Positions 54,097 to 64,000 of a DNA stretch of 64,000 nucleotides are shown piece by piece. The DNA comes from Methanobacterium sp. (GTDB lineage: Archaea > Methanobacteriota > Methanobacteria > Methanobacteriales > Methanobacteriaceae), in NCBI GenBank assembly GCA_016222945.1, contig JACRPY010000004.1, positions 466,268 through 530,267 of the forward strand, given 5' to 3'. A program made the translations under genes and the position numbers. Under the pieces are notes generated by a model, which saw only the letters and a program-made list of their open reading frames with translations, had not been told where the DNA came from and did not search any database. Within the stretch, counting starts at the first letter, position 1. Every line of letters starts with the position of its first letter.

Positions 54097-55482
54097 TCAA
54101 CGGCTCAAATACATACTCTTATGTAGATATTCACAGAAAAATAGCAGCATATTCTCATTACATTCAGAAGACTCTAAAAATTCTAAAATATCAATTATTT
54201 GATGTTCTTTTAAGATTTCATTCTTTATGTGTTTCCCAAATTTAAGATATCCTATTTTATTTTTATTTAAAATATCTTCAATGAATAATTTGGCGTCCTT
54301 ATATTCTCTTTCAATTTCTACAACCCAGCGGTCATCTTCAACAAAAGTTTTACCATTATATTTTTCTAAAAATCTTTCTTGATGAGTTTTTGACCATACA
54401 AAAGGACCGTAATGTTTTTTAATATTTGGAAGCTTCCATGTTTCCATTTCAATTAATATTAACACATTGTTCTTTTCGTCTGTCCATGAATCAGCGTCAA
54501 AGACCTTAAACTCTTCTCTTTCCAAGACCCCTCTTATTGAATTTTCAGTTTTTTTAATTTGAGGATAAAGTGCATCTGCAGGGATTTGAGGCGATTTAAA
54601 TTTAATTATGAAACTATTTGTTTTTCTTTGCTTAAATTCATTTTTAATAACATTTAAATCAAGTTTTACATCCATATCAGCAAAATACTCTTCTTTTGGA
54701 TTTGCTAAGAAGTTTCTTGAAGAAATTATAAATTCAGATATTTTTTGAAGGGTTAAAGCTGCTGAAACATTCCTATTTTTATCTGTAGGGTCAATAACAA
54801 TCATTGGCTCGCTGAATTGTTCTCCAGTGCCATATTTTTCTATGTCTATTACGGTTTTAGGATGCCATTTTTCACTTGCAGCCTCCAAAACTCCTATAAA
54901 TGAACCATAATTAATAATTAAGAGTTCACAGAGATATCCTGAAAATCCCCCTACTTTAAACTCTGCCCCATAAGTATGGATGGACTCTGTGAATTTTTTA
55001 AGTAATAAAACTTCATCTTTTTTTTCTGGTTTTAACTTGCTTTTTACATATTCAGTGTGTAAAATAGTTCTATCTACTGCTGATTTAAGTTCATGAGCAC
55101 CATTAATAGTGTAACATGGCACGAAATCAACATTTAATCCTTCAATAAATCCTGTAACATATGGATGAGATGCATATCGTAATTCATGCTTTCCATTCAT
55201 TTTTTTAATAGATTCAAGGCCTAAAAATAATCCTTGTTCTTTAAGAAGAGCTTCATCAACATTTAAAGGAAATTTCATGAAAATATCAATGTCTGCTTTT
55301 CCATGAAGCCATGTTTCTTTAGCTACTGAGCCTACAAGCACAGCTTCTGCAGATATATTCATTTCTTTTGCTATTTTATTTATAATATTGAGTAACTTGC
55401 CTGATAATAACATTACTTTGTCATTTTCCTCTTTTGTAGGTTTTATTACCTTCAATACTTTCTCTAAATTTATATTTTCCAA
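54097..55482 (-). CDS. cca: CCA-adding tRNA nucleotidyltransferase (archaeal class I)
   Basis: A 461-residue enzyme that adds CCA to tRNA 3' ends. The nucleotidyltransferase motif is VLVGSVAKETWLHGKADIDI, with Asp-x-Asp carboxylates. A second acidic strand lies in NVDFVPCY. The start is TTG at 55482, with AGGTGA upstream. It heads a minus-strand group with thpR and a P-loop kinase, all possibly transcribed from upstream genes; tRNA end-processing functions cluster here. Confidence 0.94.
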   Translation of the reverse strand: MENINLEKVLKVIKPTKEENDKVMLLSGKLLNIINKIAKEMNISAEAVLVGSVAKETWLHGKADIDIFMKFPLNVDEALLKEQGLFLGLESIKKMNGKHELRYASHPYVTGFIEGLNVDFVPCYTINGAHELKSAVDRTILHTEYVKSKLKPEKKDEVLLLKKFTESIHTYGAEFKVGGFSGYLCELLIINYGSFIGVLEAASEKWHPKTVIDIEKYGTGEQFSEPMIVIDPTDKNRNVSAALTLQKISEFIISSRNFLANPKEEYFADMDVKLDLNVIKNEFKQRKTNSFIIKFKSPQIPADALYPQIKKTENSIRGVLEREEFKVFDADSWTDEKNNVLILIEMETWKLPNIKKHYGPFVWSKTHQERFLEKYNGKTFVEDDRWVVEIEREYKDAKLFIEDILNKNKIGYLKFGKHIKNEILKEHQIIDILEFLESSECNENMLLFFCEYLHKSMYLSR

Positions 55483-55549
55483 AATAATTCACCTGATTTT
55501 AATTATCAATTTTAAAAAGCAAGCTAAATTCAAAATATAAAAAAACTCA

Positions 55550-56101
55550 TTATTTTAAATCAAACTCTTTTAATGTAGTATAAATAGGTCCAAGAGGTGT
55601 TAAATCGCTTTTCTTTAAAACAAGCTTATTTATAACCATTTCTCCTATTTCCACATCTTCTAATTCTTTAAGTTTTGATAAGAGCTCTTCTTTATTTCCT
55701 GCTCCTTTAACACGACCTATTGTAAGATGTGGAATGTAACTTCTCTCTTTTTTAAAGCCCATATTTATAAATTCAGTGTCTAAATCTTTTTGAAGAGTTG
55801 AAAACTGTTCAATATCTTCCATTCCCAGCCAGAGCACTCGTATATATTTTTCACTTGGGAATGCCCCTGATTTTTTGATATTAACTTCAAATGGTTTATA
55901 ATCTTGTATTTTGTTTTCTACTACTTTAATGATGTCTTTAGCCTTTTTTTTATCTATTTCACCGAAAAATTTAAGCGTATAATGCAAATTTTCGGTTTCA
56001 ACATATTTTACAGGCGCTTCAGATTCTGAAAACTGTTTTTGTACGGCTGCTATCTTACCAAGAAGTTTTTCATCAATTTCTACGGCTAAAAATACTCTCA
56101 T
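55550..56101 (-). CDS. thpR: RNA 2',3'-cyclic phosphodiesterase (2H family)
   Basis: A 183-residue 2H phosphoesterase with the two HxTx motifs HYTLKF (residues about 46-51) and HLTIGR (about 127-132). The family opens 2',3'-cyclic phosphates on tRNA halves and was formerly called 2'-5' RNA ligase. The GGTGTAAG ribosome-binding site overlaps the end of the P-loop kinase gene. It stands 67 bases before cca on the same strand. Confidence 0.93.
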   Translation of the reverse strand: MRVFLAVEIDEKLLGKIAAVQKQFSESEAPVKYVETENLHYTLKFFGEIDKKKAKDIIKVVENKIQDYKPFEVNIKKSGAFPSEKYIRVLWLGMEDIEQFSTLQKDLDTEFINMGFKKERSYIPHLTIGRVKGAGNKEELLSKLKELEDVEIGEMVINKLVLKKSDLTPLGPIYTTLKEFDLK

Positions 56102-56104
56102 AAC

Positions 56105-57046
56105 TTACACCATTGCAATGTTTTTTATTCTATCTAAACTCTCTTGAGGAGTTTCAACAGTATTTAACAAATATACATCAAGCTTTAAAAATAATTCTTT
56201 GAAAAATTCTTTTCTTAGCTTAAATTTACGCTCATCTTTTATTAATTGGTGAGGATTACAAAAATCATTATTTAACATGTAATTTAAAGCTTCATCTGGA
56301 CTTAATTTTTTAAATGCTGGATTTTCTTTGTTTCGCTCTAAAAGAACTATTTTTTTTAATGTTGAACTTTCCCTGATGCGTCCATTGAATAATGTATTCA
56401 CATCAGCAATGCCCCTTCCTTTTTTATCAAGTTTAACTTGATTTATTTCTTCAGCAAAACATTTCCAAACATCTGATATATCATCTCGGATATATGAGTT
56501 TTTTTCTGATGAATAAATCACAACTGCATTTTCAAATAACCTTACAAAAAACCAGTCATCAGATATATAGTTAAAATCATCATTCTGGAGCAATCCATAG
56601 GTTAATGTTGTTTTTCCAGTTCCTGGCGGTCCAATTATAACAATAGCATGTCCATTATAATCTATTGAGGATCCATGAACTGAATATCTTCTGTGGTTTG
56701 AATGATAATCTTCAAAAAAATCAGAGATAGTAGCAAGAGCTATACTTTTAACCCAACCATAATAATCACAATTTAGTATTATAGATGATTTTCCAACTGG
56801 ATCATACATAACCTGCAATTTCTCACTTTCATCTAATGCAAAAACTTTTGAATGAGGCCTTATATCCTCATTCATGAATTTGAAGTTATCTTCCCATTCA
56901 TCTTTAAAGTCTTTGTTGTCAGTTAAAAGTTTTACGCATGCTCCATGAATATTTGCTTTTAGCTCGTATTTTACTTTTTCTGTCAGTTTATCAGATAATT
57001 TCTGCCTACTTTCTGGATCTATTATCTCAACTTCATATCCTGACAT
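56105..57046 (-). CDS. P-loop kinase-like protein of the HprK/PEPCK-related group
   Basis: A 313-residue protein whose central part has GPPGTGKTTLTYGLL (Walker A, about residues 137-151), preceded by HGSSIDYNGHAIVI and followed by YISDDWFFVR, a layout seen in HPr kinase-like and PEP-carboxykinase-like P-loop proteins. The N-terminal 110 residues are a separate alpha/beta domain. No HPr or PTS genes are expected in this organism, so the substrate is not HPr. It overlaps in transcription with thpR (3-base gap). The function is unknown. Confidence 0.65.
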   Translation of the reverse strand: MSGYEVEIIDPESRQKLSDKLTEKVKYELKANIHGACVKLLTDNKDFKDEWEDNFKFMNEDIRPHSKVFALDESEKLQVMYDPVGKSSIILNCDYYGWVKSIALATISDFFEDYHSNHRRYSVHGSSIDYNGHAIVIIGPPGTGKTTLTYGLLQNDDFNYISDDWFFVRLFENAVVIYSSEKNSYIRDDISDVWKCFAEEINQVKLDKKGRGIADVNTLFNGRIRESSTLKKIVLLERNKENPAFKKLSPDEALNYMLNNDFCNPHQLIKDERKFKLRKEFFKELFLKLDVYLLNTVETPQESLDRIKNIAMV

Positions 57047-57104
57047 TTTTATCCCACTTTCTTCTAATTTTTCATTAAATAAAAAAGGATATCAAACATA
57101 TTAC

Positions 57105-58229
57105 TTATTTTTCAATGATACTTTCTTCAATAGACATTCCAAAATGTCTTGCACCTTTATCTAAATAAATCATTACTTTATCGCCTACTTTAATGTCTGC
57201 TACTGATATGGGAGTTCCATCTTCTCCAACAAGTCGTATGGTTTCAGCATTTTGAAGTAATGTTTTTAATTTGATACCATCATATTCAGCTTCAATAAGC
57301 ATTAGTGGCCGTTTTTCAATTTTAACGCGCCCTGCAACAGTAGTTTTTGTATTTCCATCCTTATCTACTGTTAAAAGCTCGTCTCCTGTTTCTATTTCTG
57401 AAAGATATTTAGTTTTGTTATTAGGAGTCATTACATATGCATGAACTGGCCCTGCATTTACTCTAAATGGACGTGATGCTACATATTCACTTTCAAGAGA
57501 CTCGCTATGAACAAGGAACAAACCTTTGGAGTAAGATCCTATGAGCATTCCTTCACCTACGTTCATCATCGAACATGTGTCAATACAAACCCTATCTCCT
57601 GATCCCACAGGTTTTATAGTGGTTACTGTTGCAGCTTTCAATTCATAGTTTTCAGATTCTATTTTTTCCAGTAAAGCTGCTACCTTTTTAATTTGATGAA
57701 TATCTGAAGTATAGAGTAATATACCATCAGTACCATGTTCTAATGTTTCAAGAGCGAGTTTAGCTTCATCATAATCTGGAACTGCAGCAATTAATTTAAC
57801 ATCTTCATTCTGTAAGTCAGCGATGATGTTTTCAAGTGGAATTATTTTCCAGTCACTTCCAACCAGGATCACATAATCAGCAACCCTGCCCACTTCTCTG
57901 GCAAGTTCTTCATGTTTCTTGCTTATAATCTCAATATATGATGCAACTTTTTTCCCTTTTCTTTTAAAACCAGTAATAGCTGCTAAATCTTTTGATTCTG
58001 ATAAATTTTCAGGTATTTTCAGTGTGCCGTCGCCTTCGCCGTTTTTTCCTACAAGGACTATTTCCGCCTCATCACTGTCTGAAATGATTTTAATATTGCC
58101 CAATTTCATTATTTCAGTGACATTTTCAAAATCCACAGCATGATCTATTCCTGATTCCAGTGCCGTAGTGATAATTCCCTTTTTTTGGTCCCAATCGGTG
58201 CCTTCTGCCATGATCCATGCAAATTTCAT
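57105..58229 (-). CDS. 3-dehydroquinate synthase II (archaeal AroB')
   Basis: A 374-residue enzyme of the archaeal DHQ-synthase II family, which converts the ADTH aldol product to 3-dehydroquinate with NAD. Characteristic segments are FAWIMAEGTDWDQKK at the start, GDRVCIDTCSMMNVGEGMLIGSYSKG in the centre, and RPFRVNAGPVHAYVM. It replaces the bacterial AroB. The gene for the preceding enzyme lies 46 bases upstream, forming the alternative entry of the shikimate pathway in methanogens. Confidence 0.95.
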   Translation of the reverse strand: MKFAWIMAEGTDWDQKKGIITTALESGIDHAVDFENVTEIMKLGNIKIISDSDEAEIVLVGKNGEGDGTLKIPENLSESKDLAAITGFKRKGKKVASYIEIISKKHEELAREVGRVADYVILVGSDWKIIPLENIIADLQNEDVKLIAAVPDYDEAKLALETLEHGTDGILLYTSDIHQIKKVAALLEKIESENYELKAATVTTIKPVGSGDRVCIDTCSMMNVGEGMLIGSYSKGLFLVHSESLESEYVASRPFRVNAGPVHAYVMTPNNKTKYLSEIETGDELLTVDKDGNTKTTVAGRVKIEKRPLMLIEAEYDGIKLKTLLQNAETIRLVGEDGTPISVADIKVGDKVMIYLDKGARHFGMSIEESIIEK

Positions 58230-58275
58230 AGGTTTAACCTTCTATTTAGTGTGAAATTTATTTTAATTGATTAAT

Positions 58276-59070
58276 TTAATCTTCAATTATTTTTAATGCG
58301 TCTTGTACATCCATGTTGTTGTGAACTATCTCTGCAATTGCTCTTGTGGTTTTTCTTGAGGATGCTGCCTGGAAAATGTTTCTTCCAATAGCAACACCTG
58401 CCCCTCCAACATTGACAGCGTTTTTAACCATTGTTAGGAGTTGTTCGTTTGTTTCAACTTTAGGACCGCCTGCAATTACCACAGGAACCTGGCACCCTCC
58501 AACTACTTCTCTGAAGGTTTCAGGGTCTCCAGTATAATTAGTTTTAATTATATCTGCCCCAAGCTCTGCTCCAGCTCTTGCTGCAAGTTTTACCACTTCT
58601 ACATCGTGTTCATCCTTAATTTTTTCGCCTCGAGGGTACATCATTGCAATTAAAGGCATTCCCCATTCATCACAAATTTCTGAAGTTAATCCTAATGTTT
58701 GAAGCATTTCTGGTTCCATGTCAGATCCAACGTTTACATGTACTGAAACAGCATCTGCACCTATTTTCATGGCTTTTTCAACTGTTGTAACCAGAACCTT
58801 ATGATCTGGGTCAGGCCCTAATGATGTACTTGCTGATAAATGAATAATAAGTCCTATATCTGTGCCATATCCTCTGTGACCATTGTCTACCATTCCTTTA
58901 TGCATTATAACTGCATTTGCTCCTCCACTTGCCACTTCATCAATGGTTTCACACATATTTTCTATTCCTTTAACTGGCCCTATAGATACTCCATGATCTA
59001 CAGGAACAATTACCGTTCTTCCTGTCTTTCTGTTTATTATTCTTTCAATTCTAATCTTTTTACCAATCAT
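58276..59070 (-). CDS. 2-amino-3,7-dideoxy-D-threo-hept-6-ulosonate synthase (ADTH synthase, AroA')
   Basis: A class I aldolase of 264 residues, DeoC/FbaB-like. [14 protein letters not shown] is the conserved N-terminal segment, and [12 protein letters not shown] carries the Schiff-base Lys. [13 protein letters not shown] forms the phosphate-binding end. It condenses 6-deoxy-5-ketofructose-1-phosphate with aspartate semialdehyde, the first step of the methanogen aromatic pathway. A strong GGAGGG ribosome-binding site precedes the ATG. It is upstream of the DHQ synthase II gene. Confidence 0.95.
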   Translation of the reverse strand: MIGKKIRIERIINRKTGRTVIVPVDHGVSIGPVKGIENMCETIDEVASGGANAVIMHKGMVDNGHRGYGTDIGLIIHLSASTSLGPDPDHKVLVTTVEKAMKIGADAVSVHVNVGSDMEPEMLQTLGLTSEICDEWGMPLIAMMYPRGEKIKDEHDVEVVKLAARAGAELGADIIKTNYTGDPETFREVVGGCQVPVVIAGGPKVETNEQLLTMVKNAVNVGGAGVAIGRNIFQAASSRKTTRAIAEIVHNNMDVQDALKIIED

Positions 59071-59082
59071 TTAGATACCCTC

Positions 59083-59613
59083 CTACTTAATTTTAGATGA
59101 CCAGAGCGTGAATTCTTTTAATCCTGGCGGGACACCGTCCTTGCCTGATGATTCCAACCATCCGTATTTAGATTTTATTATTTCCTCTGTTTTCGATGAA
59201 TGTATGAAGTCAAGTAGACCTCTATTTCTTATTATTGTTTCTCGGGGTTTTAAACTTGATGCCCAAATGAAAAAAACCTTAAAAGTTGTATCTGGATGAT
59301 AACCCCCTCCCAGATCTACAGAAAGTACATCACATGTCTTTATTTTTTTTAGAATATCTTCTAATGTTTCATGAAGTCTTACATCAGCTTTCCTAAACTC
59401 TACATTAGTATATTCGCTAACTAAAGCTTCCATCTTTTTAACTGATTCTGGACTGTTATCAATAGCAATGATTTTACCTTTTGGGGCTAGTTTAGAGATA
59501 ATTTTTGTGGAATTTCCCACATGACATCCCAGTTCAACCACGATATCTTCGCTTTTTATAATATCTTTTAAAGCTTCCCTATATACTTTAATATCATAGA
59601 CCACTTTTATCAT
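59083..59613 (-). CDS. SAM-dependent methyltransferase-like protein
   Basis: A 176-residue Rossmann-fold protein from the ATG at 59613 (a GTG at 59622 is inside the ribosome-binding site). VELGCHVGNSTKII is motif I of class I methyltransferases and IAIDNSPESVKK the second SAM-binding strand; VLSVDLGGGYHPD is the motif IV region. The C-terminus is short, lacking a substrate-binding domain. It precedes the ADTH synthase gene by 12 bases and may be co-transcribed with it. The substrate is unknown. Confidence 0.72.
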   Translation of the reverse strand: MIKVVYDIKVYREALKDIIKSEDIVVELGCHVGNSTKIISKLAPKGKIIAIDNSPESVKKMEALVSEYTNVEFRKADVRLHETLEDILKKIKTCDVLSVDLGGGYHPDTTFKVFFIWASSLKPRETIIRNRGLLDFIHSSKTEEIIKSKYGWLESSGKDGVPPGLKEFTLWSSKIK

Positions 59614-59887
59614 AAAATTCACTAATTTTGTATTTATATTAAATATTAAAAACTTTAAGCTAATATACTTAGAATTTAACCTTGAAATATTTAAATTAGC
59701 CTCCCTTGCTTAAAATTTTCATAAAGGAGAAAATATTACAAATAATTAAAAATTTCAGTTAGAATATTATAATCCCATTTATAAATTTAAAATACGTCCC
59801 ATAAATATGTTTAAATAACATTAAAGACTTAATAATATCTAATGAATTGATTTAGCCTGTAAAAACAATTAAAATGAGGGGAATTTT

Positions 59888-60100
59888 ATGAAAACATCGG
59901 AAATATTAGGTAAAAAAGTAATTGATAAAAATGCATATGAAGTGGGAAAAGTCCATGATTTCGATTTAGACACTAAAAAATGGAGTATTAATGGCATATA
60001 TGTGTCATCAGGAATTTTAGGGTCTGATTTTAGAGTTTCAATCGATGAAGTAGATAAAATAGGGGATTTCATTATTTTAAAAATTGAAAAGAAAAAATAA
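59888..60100 (+). CDS. PRC-barrel domain protein
   Basis: A 70-residue small beta-barrel. KTSEILGKKVIDKNAYEVG is the PRC-barrel start, and KVHDFDLDTKKWSINGIYV is the conserved beta-strand core. GAGGGG precedes the ATG. Such single-domain PRC proteins are common in methanogens. They are related to RimM and photosynthetic reaction-centre H-subunit barrels and may bind RNA or protein. It is monocistronic; the role is unknown. Confidence 0.82.
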   Translation: MKTSEILGKKVIDKNAYEVGKVHDFDLDTKKWSINGIYVSSGILGSDFRVSIDEVDKIGDFIILKIEKKK

Positions 60101-60124
60101 TTAAAAATCTAATTTTTATCCTTT

Positions 60125-61369
60125 TTAATCTAAGTTCTCTGCAGCTGACTCACCAGCGAGATAACCTGTTGAAAAAGCTTCTTGTAAATTATATCCTCCA
60201 CTTGGTGCACAGAAATCTATAATTTCGCCTGCAAAATAAATACCACTAACTATTTTTGATTCCATTGTCTGTGGATTGATTTCTTTTTTCAAAACTCCCC
60301 CACAAGTTACCATTGCTTTATCAATTGATAATGAATCAGTTATTGTTAAAGGGAACGCTTTTAATAGATTTAAAATTGAATTTCTTTCTCCTTTAGTGAC
60401 TTGATTTGCTTTTTTCTTTGGATCTATTCCTAATAACTCTGTAAAGATTGGGATCATTCTGTTTGGTATGAAAAGTTTCATTAAATTCTTAAATTCAGTT
60501 TTGCTTCTATTTTCAAACTCACTTAACAACTTCTCTTCAATTTCTGGAAATGTCATTTCTGGTTTTAGATCAATAAAAAGACTAACTGTCTCATTTTTAA
60601 GAATTGAAACTATCTCATTACTAATATCTAAAACAAGTGGTCCTGATATTCCATAATGGGTAAAAATTAGGTTCCCTTTATCTGAAATTATCTTCTTTTT
60701 TCCATATTTAAATGTGAGACGTACGTTTTGAAGTGTTATTCCCTGTAATTCCTTAATCCATGTTTCACTGGCTTTTAGGGGAACTAATCCTGGCTTTAAT
60801 GGTGTTATTTTATGGCCCAGTTTTTTAGCAATTTCAAATCCATCGCCTGTGGAACCTGTTGAGGGATATGAAACTCCTCCAGTAGCCAATATAACTTTTT
60901 TTGTCGCTATATGATTATCGTTTCCTAAATCCAGGCTAAAATAATCTTTTTTCTTTTTAATTTTTATTAATCTGGTGTTGTAGTCTCTTTTAACCTTATT
61001 TTCAGATAAATAATCTTTCAAGACCATTATAACTGATCTGGATTTATCTGTAACTGGAAACACGCGTCCATTTTCCTCAACTTTTAATTTCAATCCTCTA
61101 TCTTTAAAAAATGACATTAATCGTCTGTTTGAGAAAGTGGCGAATGCTGATCTAAAAAAAGCTCCATTTTTACCAAATTTTTCCATAAATTCATCTAACG
61201 ATGCAGTATTTGTGATATTACATCTGCTGCTACCTGTGATTTTAAGTTTTTTACCTAATGTATCATTTCTTTCTATTAAAATCACGTTTTTACCCAGTTG
61301 CCCTGCTCTAATTGCTGCCATCATTCCTGCAGGCCCTGCACCAACTACTGTTATGTCATAAAGTTTCAT
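60125..61369 (-). CDS. FAD-dependent oxidoreductase, BaiN/HI0933 family
   Basis: A 414-residue flavoprotein. TVVGAGPAGMMAAIRAG is the FAD-binding Rossmann loop, GSSRCNITN is the family-specific motif, and LATGGVSYPSTGSTGDG is the second FAD contact. The C-terminal part has GGVLKKEINPQTMESK and YFAGEIIDFCAPSGGYNLQ. Members reduce carbon-carbon double bonds or have unknown substrates. It stands alone between the PRC-barrel gene and aspS. Confidence 0.88.
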   Translation of the reverse strand: MKLYDITVVGAGPAGMMAAIRAGQLGKNVILIERNDTLGKKLKITGSSRCNITNTASLDEFMEKFGKNGAFFRSAFATFSNRRLMSFFKDRGLKLKVEENGRVFPVTDKSRSVIMVLKDYLSENKVKRDYNTRLIKIKKKKDYFSLDLGNDNHIATKKVILATGGVSYPSTGSTGDGFEIAKKLGHKITPLKPGLVPLKASETWIKELQGITLQNVRLTFKYGKKKIISDKGNLIFTHYGISGPLVLDISNEIVSILKNETVSLFIDLKPEMTFPEIEEKLLSEFENRSKTEFKNLMKLFIPNRMIPIFTELLGIDPKKKANQVTKGERNSILNLLKAFPLTITDSLSIDKAMVTCGGVLKKEINPQTMESKIVSGIYFAGEIIDFCAPSGGYNLQEAFSTGYLAGESAAENLD

Positions 61370-61455
61370 AAATAGTTCCTTTTATTTCATTTTCTTAAAA
61401 TAAATAAAAAATAATGTTAATTCCCATGTTTGAATATCTTTTTTAAAAATTGGAA

Positions 61456-62775
61456 TTATGGAGTTAACCGTCTCCTATCCCTTGGGAATAAAACAGTTTC
61501 TCTTACATTTTTTACGCCTGTAATACACATTGTGAACCTTTCAGCACCAAGTCCCCAACCTGCATGCGGCGGCATTCCATATTCAAATGCTGCAAGATAT
61601 CTTTCAAATGATGCAGGATTTAAGCCCTGTTTTTTAATTCTTTCAACCAGGAGATCGTATTTATGCACCCTTTGGGCTCCTGAAGATATTTCAAGGTCTT
61701 TATACATTAAATCAAATGCATAACTCTTTTTAGGATCTTCTTCACTTGGCATTACATAAAAAGGCTTGATACCTGTTGGCCAACCAGTTATAAAATAATA
61801 TCCATCCATAGTTTCTCCAATAGCTTTTTCAGCTGCCCTTGAAAGGTCTTCACCATGTTTCATGTTTACGCCTTTGGAGTTTACAATGTCTACAACATCA
61901 TCATAATCTACCCTTTCAAATGGAAGCTCAGGTATTTGTAGATCAACTTCTAAAAGTTTTAATTCATCTTTGCAGTGTTCTGCAACATCGCCAAGGGCTG
62001 TGTGCACAAGTCCTTCCAATATGTTCATCACGTCTTCTTGATTACAGAATGCTGCTTCAAGATCTATTGAAATTGCCTCGTTTAAATGTCTTAATGTGTC
62101 ATGCTCTTCTGCTCTAAATATCGGTGCTATTTCGAATACTTTATCGAATCCTGTGGCCATCATCATCTGCTTGTAGAGTTGTGGGCTTTGTCCAAGGAAT
62201 GCTTCTCTTTCAAAGTAAGTAATAGGGAATAATTCAGTCCCACCCTCTGTTGCTGATGCAACTAGTTTAGGTGTGTTAATTTCAATGAATTCACCCATTT
62301 CCAGGAAATTTCTAACAGAATGAAGCATTCTACTTTTTATTTTAAATATAGCACTTCTTGAAGGTATCCTAAGGTCCACATATCTTGAATCTAAACGCGT
62401 GTCTATTTCTGCCCTTACTTTTTCTGTTGTATCTAATGGCAGAGGCAATTTAGATTCATTTAATAATTTTAATTCATTTGGAATTATTTCATAGCCACCA
62501 GGAGCTTTTGATGATTCCTGTACTATTCCTTTAAATGCAACTACAGATTCTTTTCTTAATTTTCTTATTTCATCCAGCAATTCCTTTGAAATTTTCTTAC
62601 TTGGAGCTGTAATTTGTATTGTTCCATCCCTATCCCTTAAAAGTAGGAATATAATTCCTCCAAGGTCTCTTATTTCATGAATCCATCCAATAACTGTTAT
62701 TTCTTCACCGCTTAATTCGGGATCTATTCTTTTTGAGTAATGAGTTCTTCTCCAATCTCCTAATGAATCTGTCAA
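61456..62775 (-). CDS. aspS: Aspartyl-tRNA synthetase, archaeal type
   Basis: A 439-residue class IIb synthetase; TTG start at 62775, 5 bases after GAGGTGA. The N-terminal OB-fold binds the anticodon ([16 protein letters not shown]). Class II motif 2 is [14 protein letters not shown] and motif 3 is GWGLGAERF. It is the archaeal/eukaryotic type without the bacterial insertion. In organisms lacking asparaginyl-tRNA synthetase it also charges tRNA-Asn with Asp, followed by GatCAB; which type this is cannot be told here. It is 38 bases after hisD on the same strand. Confidence 0.95.
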   Translation of the reverse strand: MTDSLGDWRRTHYSKRIDPELSGEEITVIGWIHEIRDLGGIIFLLLRDRDGTIQITAPSKKISKELLDEIRKLRKESVVAFKGIVQESSKAPGGYEIIPNELKLLNESKLPLPLDTTEKVRAEIDTRLDSRYVDLRIPSRSAIFKIKSRMLHSVRNFLEMGEFIEINTPKLVASATEGGTELFPITYFEREAFLGQSPQLYKQMMMATGFDKVFEIAPIFRAEEHDTLRHLNEAISIDLEAAFCNQEDVMNILEGLVHTALGDVAEHCKDELKLLEVDLQIPELPFERVDYDDVVDIVNSKGVNMKHGEDLSRAAEKAIGETMDGYYFITGWPTGIKPFYVMPSEEDPKKSYAFDLMYKDLEISSGAQRVHKYDLLVERIKKQGLNPASFERYLAAFEYGMPPHAGWGLGAERFTMCITGVKNVRETVLFPRDRRRLTP

Positions 62776-62813
62776 TTAATTCACCTCTAAAATAGTTAAA
62801 TAAAATTTAATTT

Positions 62814-64000
62814 CTAATTTTTTGATATTCTCTTTTTAAATGATTCTGCATGAGCATAAAGACCTTCATATTCAGCAAGAGTTATAACAACATCCTTTAA
62901 ATTTTCCACACCTTCCTTTGAAAGACGTTGGACTGTTGGTTTTTTTATGAAAGACTCTGTGGAAAGTCCAGAATACATTCTGGCACATTTTGAAGTTGGC
63001 AGAACATGATTTGTTCCAGAACCATAGTCTCCTGCTGCAACAGGTGTTAGTTCCCCTAAAAATATTGATCCTGCATTCTTAATATCCTTTAATATTTCTT
63101 CAGGATTTTCTGTCATAATAATTAAATGTTCTGGAGCATATTCATTTGCAAAATCCACAGCATCCTTAAGAGAATCAGTAATTATGATTTTTCCATATTT
63201 TTCTAGGGATTCTTCTATTATTTTACTTCTTTTCATATATTTAATTTTTCCTAATATTTTTTCATTAACTTCATTTGCAATGTCTATTGATGTTGTAATG
63301 AGAGCACATGCTGCATTTGGATCGTGTTCAGCCTGAGCTAACATATCATAAGCAATGAATTCAGAATTAGCGCTTTTATCAGCTATTATTAACACTTCAG
63401 ATGGTCCTGCAGGGAAATCTATATCTACATCACCATATACTAACTTTTTTGCTGCTGTAACAAATATATTTCCAGGACCGACAATTTTATCGGTTTTAGG
63501 CACACTTTCTGTTCCGTAAGCCATTGCTGCAATTGCCTGAGCTCCTCCAACTTTGTATATTTCATCTGCTCCCGCAATATCTGCTGCAACAAGCACCATA
63601 TCATTTACACTACCATCAGACATGGGTGGAGTGCAGCAGATTATTTTATTAACTCCTGCGATTTTTGCAGGTATTATAGTCATTAAAACTGATGACGGAT
63701 AAACAGCTCGCCCTCCCGGAATATAACAGCCTACAATTTCAATGGCACGAATTATCTGACCTGCCATAACTCCTTTATCTACTTCTTCGTACCATTCTTC
63801 AGGCATCTGCGCTTTATGGAACTTTTCAATGTTTTTTGCAGCCTTTTTAAGAGCATTTAGCACTTCACTTTCGACTTTATCGTAACTACTTTTAATTTCA
63901 TCTGCACTGACTTTAAGATGATCTAATTTAACATTGTCAAATTTTTTTGTGTAATTTTTTAGAGAATCATCCCCATTTTCCCTTACATTGTGAACTATAT
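62814..64000 (-). CDS. hisD: Histidinol dehydrogenase, 5' end outside the window
   Basis: The frame runs off the right end of the window; a GTG at 63863 is internal, since upstream codons continue the HisD sequence ([20 protein letters not shown]). Family motifs are present: [15 protein letters not shown] [42 protein letters not shown] and [14 protein letters not shown], which hold the zinc and catalytic residues. It oxidises histidinol to histidine, the last two steps of the pathway, with NAD. It is followed by aspS. Confidence 0.95.
   Translation of the reverse strand, partial: IVHNVRENGDDSLKNYTKKFDNVKLDHLKVSADEIKSSYDKVESEVLNALKKAAKNIEKFHKAQMPEEWYEEVDKGVMAGQIIRAIEIVGCYIPGGRAVYPSSVLMTIIPAKIAGVNKIICCTPPMSDGSVNDMVLVAADIAGADEIYKVGGAQAIAAMAYGTESVPKTDKIVGPGNIFVTAAKKLVYGDVDIDFPAGPSEVLIIADKSANSEFIAYDMLAQAEHDPNAACALITTSIDIANEVNEKILGKIKYMKRSKIIEESLEKYGKIIITDSLKDAVDFANEYAPEHLIIMTENPEEILKDIKNAGSIFLGELTPVAAGDYGSGTNHVLPTSKCARMYSGLSTESFIKKPTVQRLSKEGVENLKDVVITLAEYEGLYAHAESFKKRISKN

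Noticed and set aside
1..64000. tRNA or rRNA genes and CRISPR arrays
   Set aside because: I looked in the gaps for GGTTC-type B boxes, cloverleaf arms and regularly spaced repeats and found none.

Overview
The window looks like a chromosome segment of a mesophilic hydrogenotrophic methanogen of the order Methanobacteriales, most likely Methanobacterium. It is AT-rich with very AT-rich intergenic spacers. It uses GGTGA/GGAGG ribosome-binding sites with many TTG and GTG starts and TTTATATA promoters. Its genes are archaeal or methanogen-type: PriS/PriL, NurA-HerA-Mre11-Rad50, the ADTH-synthase/DHQ-synthase-II entry to the shikimate pathway, an archaeal CCA-adding enzyme, cobalt-precorrin-4 methyltransferase, DUF166 and DUF530 proteins, and class III signal-peptide pilins. 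I found no rRNA, tRNA, CRISPR array or transposase.

Layout. 0-6 kb: a TPR/CPBP membrane protease, a dolichol-phosphate-mannose-type glycosyltransferase, a DUF166 iron-sulfur protein with cbiF, and a surface protein. 5.9-10.6 kb: a NikR-type regulator divergent from a ZnuABC-type metal importer, a 320-base gap with RNA-like folding, and three small membrane proteins. 10.7-16.9 kb: valS, aroA, a small GTPase, a Cas4/RecB-like nuclease and nth. 17.3-22.1 kb: an accessory-looking block with a Tat-signal [NiFe] hydrogenase small subunit, its large subunit, a maturation protease, TatC, TatA, a tandem palindromic repeat and a membrane-anchored or secreted gamma carbonic anhydrase. 22.7-30.2 kb: a large PAS/GAF sensor without a kinase domain, a RecJ-like DHH nuclease, a lipoprotein and a GAF/HisKA_2 histidine kinase. 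30.4-33 kb: a decayed gene, a 43-residue zinc ribbon, and the oxidative-stress pair desulfoferrodoxin and rubrerythrin. 33.3-41.9 kb: an MFS exporter, then the rad50, mre11, herA, nurA end-resection operon on the minus strand with a divergent winged-helix gene. 42-44 kb: two paralogous secreted Cys-rich proteins that appear to start at ATT. 44-51.4 kb: galE, small membrane proteins, two pilin-like proteins, an HTH protein, DUF530 and metG. 51.8-64 kb: priL-priS, cca-thpR-kinase, the two early aromatic-pathway genes with a methyltransferase, a PRC-barrel protein, a BaiN-like flavoprotein, aspS and the 3' part of hisD.

The most interesting block is 17.3-22.1 kb. A hydrogenase with a twin-arginine signal, no membrane-anchor or electron-transfer subunit, and its own protease plus TatA/TatC matches the gene content of the extracellular corrosion-associated hydrogenase ('MIC island') described in Methanococcus maripaludis OS7. 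Here the small subunit also ends in an Asn/Thr tail with five N-glycosylation sequons, and an exported carbonic anhydrase follows. Together they suggest surface H2 chemistry coupled to local CO2/bicarbonate exchange. The second notable observation is the pair of secreted Cys-rich proteins at 42.1-43.8 kb, which share GGAGG, a 7-base spacer and ATT in front of a good signal peptide with no suitable ATG, GTG or TTG.
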